Assembly (NCBI GenBank): GCA_902472555.1
Contig: CABROF010000098.1
Span: 1-9,529, forward strand
Direction of reading: 5' to 3'
Source of the DNA: UMGS1851 sp900555605
Lineage (GTDB): Bacteria; Bacillota; Clostridia; UBA1212; UBA1255
Length of the DNA: 9,529 nucleotides
Shown: one piece after another, positions 6,431 through 9,529 of the stretch
Layout: each line of letters opens with the position of its first letter
Numbering within the stretch: position 1 is the first letter of the stretch
The notes under the pieces: generated by a model
What the model was told of the DNA's origin: nothing
What the model saw: only the letters and a program-made list of their open reading frames with translations
The model's database searches: none
Translations under genes and position numbers: made by a program

Positions 6431-7366
6431 TTGGAACTGAAGGTTACGGATATTTATAAATCGTTTGGGGAAAAGGAAGTTCTGAAAGGGATTCGTTTCA
6501 CTGCCCGGAGCGGACGGGCAGTCGGCCTGCTTGGCCGTAATGGTGCAGGAAAAACGACTACGATTCGGATTGTGATGGATTTCTTTCAGCCGGATCGGGG
6601 AGAAGTTCTGATTGACGAAAGGCCTGTCGCGAAATCCGCGGCAAAGATCGGTTATCTTCCGGAAGAACGCGGACTCTATCCGAAAAAGAAAATCGGAGAA
6701 CAGATGGTATATTTTGCGTGCTTGCGGGGAATGCGGCCCGCGGAGGCAGAGGCCTCGGTAAAATATTGGCTGAAGCAGGTGGAGCTGGAGGCATATTACG
6801 ACAAAAAGCTGGATACGCTTTCAAAGGGAAATCAGCAGAAAATTCAGCTGGCCCTCACGATGGTGGATGAACCGGATATTATCATCTTGGATGAGCCTTT
6901 CAGCGGCTTGGATCCGGTTAACGCGAAGATCCTGAAGCGGATTGTGGAGGATCTTACCCATCAAAATAAGATCGTCCTGTTTTCCAGCCATCAAATGGCA
7001 TATGTTGAAGCGTTCTGTGATGATATACTCATCCTGAACCAAGGCGTGATTGCGCTCCAGGGGGCGCTCAGAGAGATCAAGCGGGGGTATCCGCGCAATC
7101 AGCTTAGGATCATACCGGATCAGGATCCGGCTGTTTTCACAGAGCTGCTGCGTGCGCCGGATATGGCTGCCCGTGTTCGTTCCTACTCCGCAAAGGGGGA
7201 CATTTTTCTGGTTGAACTGACAGCGCCGGAAATGAAAGACCTGCTTCTGCAGGATATGCTTGCGCAGCATATCACATTTTCCTGCTTTGAAGTTGCGGAG
7301 CCTTCGCTGGAAGAGATTTTTATTTCAGTGGCCGGCAGACAGGATCTGACAGACGGAAACGTCTGA
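6431..7366 (+). CDS. ABC transporter ATP-binding protein, NatA type
   Basis: 311 aa from TTG 6431, chosen because a near-perfect Shine-Dalgarno AGGGGGTG (6418-6425) precedes it and because the protein then begins MELKVTDIYKSFG, as in homologues. The in-frame ATG at 6371 lies in the promoter. Domains: Walker A GRNGAGKTT (35-43); the region normally holding the Q-loop reads GYLPEERGLYP (74-84), as in NatA-like proteins; signature LSKGNQQK (130-137); Walker B IIILDEP (150-156); GLDP D-loop; switch His187 in SSH. Residues ~215-311 form the C-terminal extension (DUF4162-like) of this subfamily, ending in PSLEEIFISV. It is a cytoplasmic ATPase that should pair with the permease 41 nt downstream. 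NatAB in Bacillus exports Na+, but close relatives move other substrates, so substrate is not assigned. Confidence 0.95.
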   Translation: MELKVTDIYKSFGEKEVLKGIRFTARSGRAVGLLGRNGAGKTTTIRIVMDFFQPDRGEVLIDERPVAKSAAKIGYLPEERGLYPKKKIGEQMVYFACLRGMRPAEAEASVKYWLKQVELEAYYDKKLDTLSKGNQQKIQLALTMVDEPDIIILDEPFSGLDPVNAKILKRIVEDLTHQNKIVLFSSHQMAYVEAFCDDILILNQGVIALQGALREIKRGYPRNQLRIIPDQDPAVFTELLRAPDMAARVRSYSAKGDIFLVELTAPEMKDLLLQDMLAQHITFSCFEVAEPSLEEIFISVAGRQDLTDGNV

Positions 7367-7407
7367 TTGCCGCGTGATCGGGCGGGCGTGAAAGGAAGGG
7401 TGTTGAA

Positions 7408-8658
7408 ATGAGGCAGTTTTTTACGATATTTCGGTATGAGTATAAAGGCGTAGTAAAAAATAAAATTTATATTGGCATTACGCTGCTGGTGGTAATTTTG
7501 CTGGGAGTTCTTCTGTCCCTGCCGCGTATTCTTGCGTATTTTGAAAGTGACGATGAAAGCGGAACAGAGAACGGAAGCCGCGGCACCGTTGCAATTATAG
7601 ACCGGAATCCGGAGAGCAGCGGCAGATATACGGAAATTTTTGCACGGATGATTCCGGGCTATCAGTATCAGATGCGCGCGGATTATGATGAAGCGGCAAT
7701 CAAAGAGCAGATTGATTCCGGAGAACTGGAGGCGGCGATTCTGATATCGGGTCCGCTGCAGTATACGTATATTGTGGAAAGCTATGGATTTACGGACACG
7801 CTTTCCGCTGCTGCAGGCGAGGTTCTGAAACAGCAATATTATGAAGATTTGCTGGTCAGGCACGGCGCAACGGCGGAAGAGGCGCAGACGCTGCTGCAGG
7901 CGGCGAATCTGATTCAGGCGGAGATTGTAGAAACCGGAAAAGGCTTTTTTTCATCCTACCTTTATACATATGTACTGATGTTTCTGCTGTATATGGCCAT
8001 TTTGCTTTATGGGCAGATGATCGCAAACTCTGTGGCAACCGAGAAGAGCTCCCGTGCGATGGAGCTGTTGATTACAACGGCAAAGCCTGCCAACCTGATG
8101 TTCGGAAAAGTATTGGGGGTCGGCTGCGCGGGTCTGACGCAGATTGCCGTATTTGTAGCTGCTGCCGCCGGTTTTATCCAGTTAAACGCACAATCACTGA
8201 AGGATGTGGAGCTGCTCTCGCAGCTTGTCAATATGCCGTCGGAGATTATTGTTTATACATTTGTATTTTTTATCCTTGGTTTTCTGCTTTATGCATTTAT
8301 GTTCGGCGCCCTTGGATCTACAGTCAGCCGGATTGAGGAAATGAATACGGCCAGCATGCCGATCATTCTGCTGTTTGTGGCTGCGTTTCTTTTATCCTAC
8401 GTCGGGATGAGCACGGATGCCAACAGCACGCTGATGACAGTTACCTCATTTATTCCGTTCTTTACGCCTATGGTCATGTTTGTCAGAATCTGTATGGGTG
8501 CGGTATCTGCAATCCAGATTGCCGTATCAATTGCAATTTTAGTCGCTTCCACTGTCGGCATCGGATACCTGTCTGCACGGATCTACCGCGTGGGCGTCCT
8601 GATGTACGGCAAACCGCCGAAGCTGAAAGAGGTATTCAAATACCTGAAGCACAGATGA
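7408..8658 (+). CDS. ABC-2 type transporter permease, NatB type
   Basis: 416 aa from ATG 7408, with Shine-Dalgarno AAAGGAAGGGTG just upstream (7391-7402). Architecture is that of the ABC-2 exporter permease family: one membrane helix (residues ~20-42), a large extracytoplasmic domain (~45-180), then about five or six helices (~183-205, 233-256, 279-300, 318-335, 345-362, 366-390). The cytoplasmic loop holds TEKSSRAMELLITTAKP (211-227), the conserved coupling region of NatB-like proteins, and the tail ends in the typical RVGVLMYGKPPKLKEVFKYL. It forms a two-gene operon with the preceding ATPase, 41 nt apart, with no promoter between them. Transported substrate is unknown. Confidence 0.93.
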   Translation: MRQFFTIFRYEYKGVVKNKIYIGITLLVVILLGVLLSLPRILAYFESDDESGTENGSRGTVAIIDRNPESSGRYTEIFARMIPGYQYQMRADYDEAAIKEQIDSGELEAAILISGPLQYTYIVESYGFTDTLSAAAGEVLKQQYYEDLLVRHGATAEEAQTLLQAANLIQAEIVETGKGFFSSYLYTYVLMFLLYMAILLYGQMIANSVATEKSSRAMELLITTAKPANLMFGKVLGVGCAGLTQIAVFVAAAAGFIQLNAQSLKDVELLSQLVNMPSEIIVYTFVFFILGFLLYAFMFGALGSTVSRIEEMNTASMPIILLFVAAFLLSYVGMSTDANSTLMTVTSFIPFFTPMVMFVRICMGAVSAIQIAVSIAILVASTVGIGYLSARIYRVGVLMYGKPPKLKEVFKYLKHR

Positions 8659-8682
8659 AAAACCAGTACTGTGATTTGTAAC

Positions 8683-8738
8683 GGCAGCTTCTGAATTTCC
8701 GGATTCCGGATGTTCATGGCTGCCTTCTTTTTTATTTT
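8683..8738 (+). terminator. Intrinsic terminator of the ABC operon
   Basis: Starts 25 nt after the permease stop. Long interrupted hairpin: GGCAGC (8683-8688) pairs with GCTGCC (8719-8724), and inner segments TGAA/TTCA and TCCGGA pair across small internal loops. The stem is followed at once by TTCTTTTTTATTTTCT, a good U-tract. Confidence 0.85.
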
Positions 8739-8832
8739 CTGCGGTACGTCCTTTTTGGGCAGGAGATCCGCGGCAGGAGATTATTTTTAAAATAGTTTAC
8801 CGGAAAAGACTGGAATGGGAAGCAGAAGGAGC

Positions 8833-8884
8833 AAAAAAGGAGAAAAGAGAGGGAAAAAAGGGGAGAAGAAAAAAATTTAAAAAG
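8833..8884. other. Homopurine tract and UP-like A-tract upstream of the rRNA promoter
   Basis: Bases 8833-8875 are 43 consecutive purines on the plus strand, running into TTTAAAAA just before the -35 box at 8889. The A/T-rich end (8869-8884) sits where a UP element contacts the RNA polymerase alpha subunits. The rest of 8739-8832 shows no gene, repeat or promoter that I can support. Confidence 0.6.
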
Positions 8885-8888
8885 GGTG

Positions 8889-8917
8889 TTGACAGAGAAG
8901 AAGCAGAGTGCTATACT
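8889..8917 (+). promoter_or_regulatory. Strong rRNA operon promoter
   Basis: Perfect -35 TTGACA (8889-8894), 17-bp spacer, TATACT -10 (8912-8917) with an extended TGC before it, and an A/T-rich UP-like region upstream. Transcription likely starts at G8924, 7 nt after the -10 box. A G start would suit GTP-sensitive rRNA control as known in Bacillus; that last point is inference. It is the only promoter I find for this rRNA operon in the window. Confidence 0.88.
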
Positions 8918-8923
8918 CTTAAA

Positions 8924-9152
8924 GCTGTCCCAAAAACGGGGGACATAATCCCCGGGAAGAGAGAGCAAAAACGGACTTAGAAAAGTAAACAGCGTACACC
9001 GTCTTGAAGAAAAATCAAGACAAACAAACATGTAACTCGTGAATGAAATTTGAGTAACAAAAAGCCAGCGCCAACGAAGTTGGTGCGGAAATGAGCGAAT
9101 CAGCTCTGAAGATTGAGAAAAGAAGCGAAGGGAAACCGGAGCTTTTAAAAAT
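8924..9152 (+). other. 16S rRNA precursor leader
   Basis: About 229 nt of transcribed leader with no credible protein gene. Visible hairpins: GTCTTGA (9001-9007) with TCAAGAC (9015-9021), 7 bp; and GCGCCAAC (9068-9075) with GTTGGTGC (9079-9086), 8 bp with one G-U pair and a GAA loop. Near the 5' end two overlapping stems compete (8927-8931/8940-8944 versus 8937-8941/8950-8954). No clear boxA was found. The strand that would pair with this leader for RNase III processing lies beyond the window. Confidence 0.7.

Positions 9153-9529
<377 letters not shown>

Overview
The window comes from a member of the Clostridia (low-GC Gram-positive Firmicutes). Two things support this: a PolC-type replicative DNA polymerase, which is a Firmicutes hallmark, and the first ~375 nt of a 16S rRNA with a Clostridia-type V1-V2 sequence. 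PolC resembles Lachnospiraceae and other Eubacteriales forms, but I cannot fix the family by eye. GC content is about 50%. Both window ends cut a gene: polC lacks its N-terminal ~100 residues and the 16S gene is truncated at its 3' side.

Layout, left to right. (1) 1-3501 (+): polC, open at the 5' end. It has OB, PHP, polymerase and zinc-module sequence and the C-terminal clamp-binding motif, but the DEDDh proofreading exonuclease normally inserted in the PHP domain is absent. (2) 3538-3569: a strong GC hairpin whose U-tract is better on the minus strand. (3) 3677-5454 (+): a promoter, a membrane-anchored calcineurin-like phosphoesterase with an altered motif III, then a four-helix membrane protein with a LiaF-type C-terminal domain; these two probably form an operon. 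(4) 6223-5441 (-): an unrecognised protein with a possible PD-(D/E)XK-like core and a winged-helix-like C-terminus. Its 3' end overlaps the LiaF-like gene by 14 nt. (5) 6224-6430: a divergent control region with a promoter on each strand. The rightward promoter is overlapped by a near-perfect palindrome and followed by a 5'-UTR inverted repeat. (6) 6431-8658 (+): a two-gene ABC exporter of NatA/NatB type, closed by an intrinsic terminator. (7) 8725-9152: a homopurine tract, a consensus rRNA promoter and a structured rRNA leader. (8) ~9153-9529 (+): the start of 16S rRNA.

The genes do not form one pathway. They are a replication gene, envelope-associated genes (phosphoesterase, LiaF-like protein, ABC exporter) and the head of an rRNA operon. 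The observation most worth following is the PolC that lacks its built-in proofreading domain while keeping every polymerase catalytic residue I can check. Next are the phosphoesterase with a replaced catalytic Asn-His pair and the palindromic operator candidate on the exporter promoter. I found no CRISPR array, transposase, phage gene, tRNA or obvious defence island.
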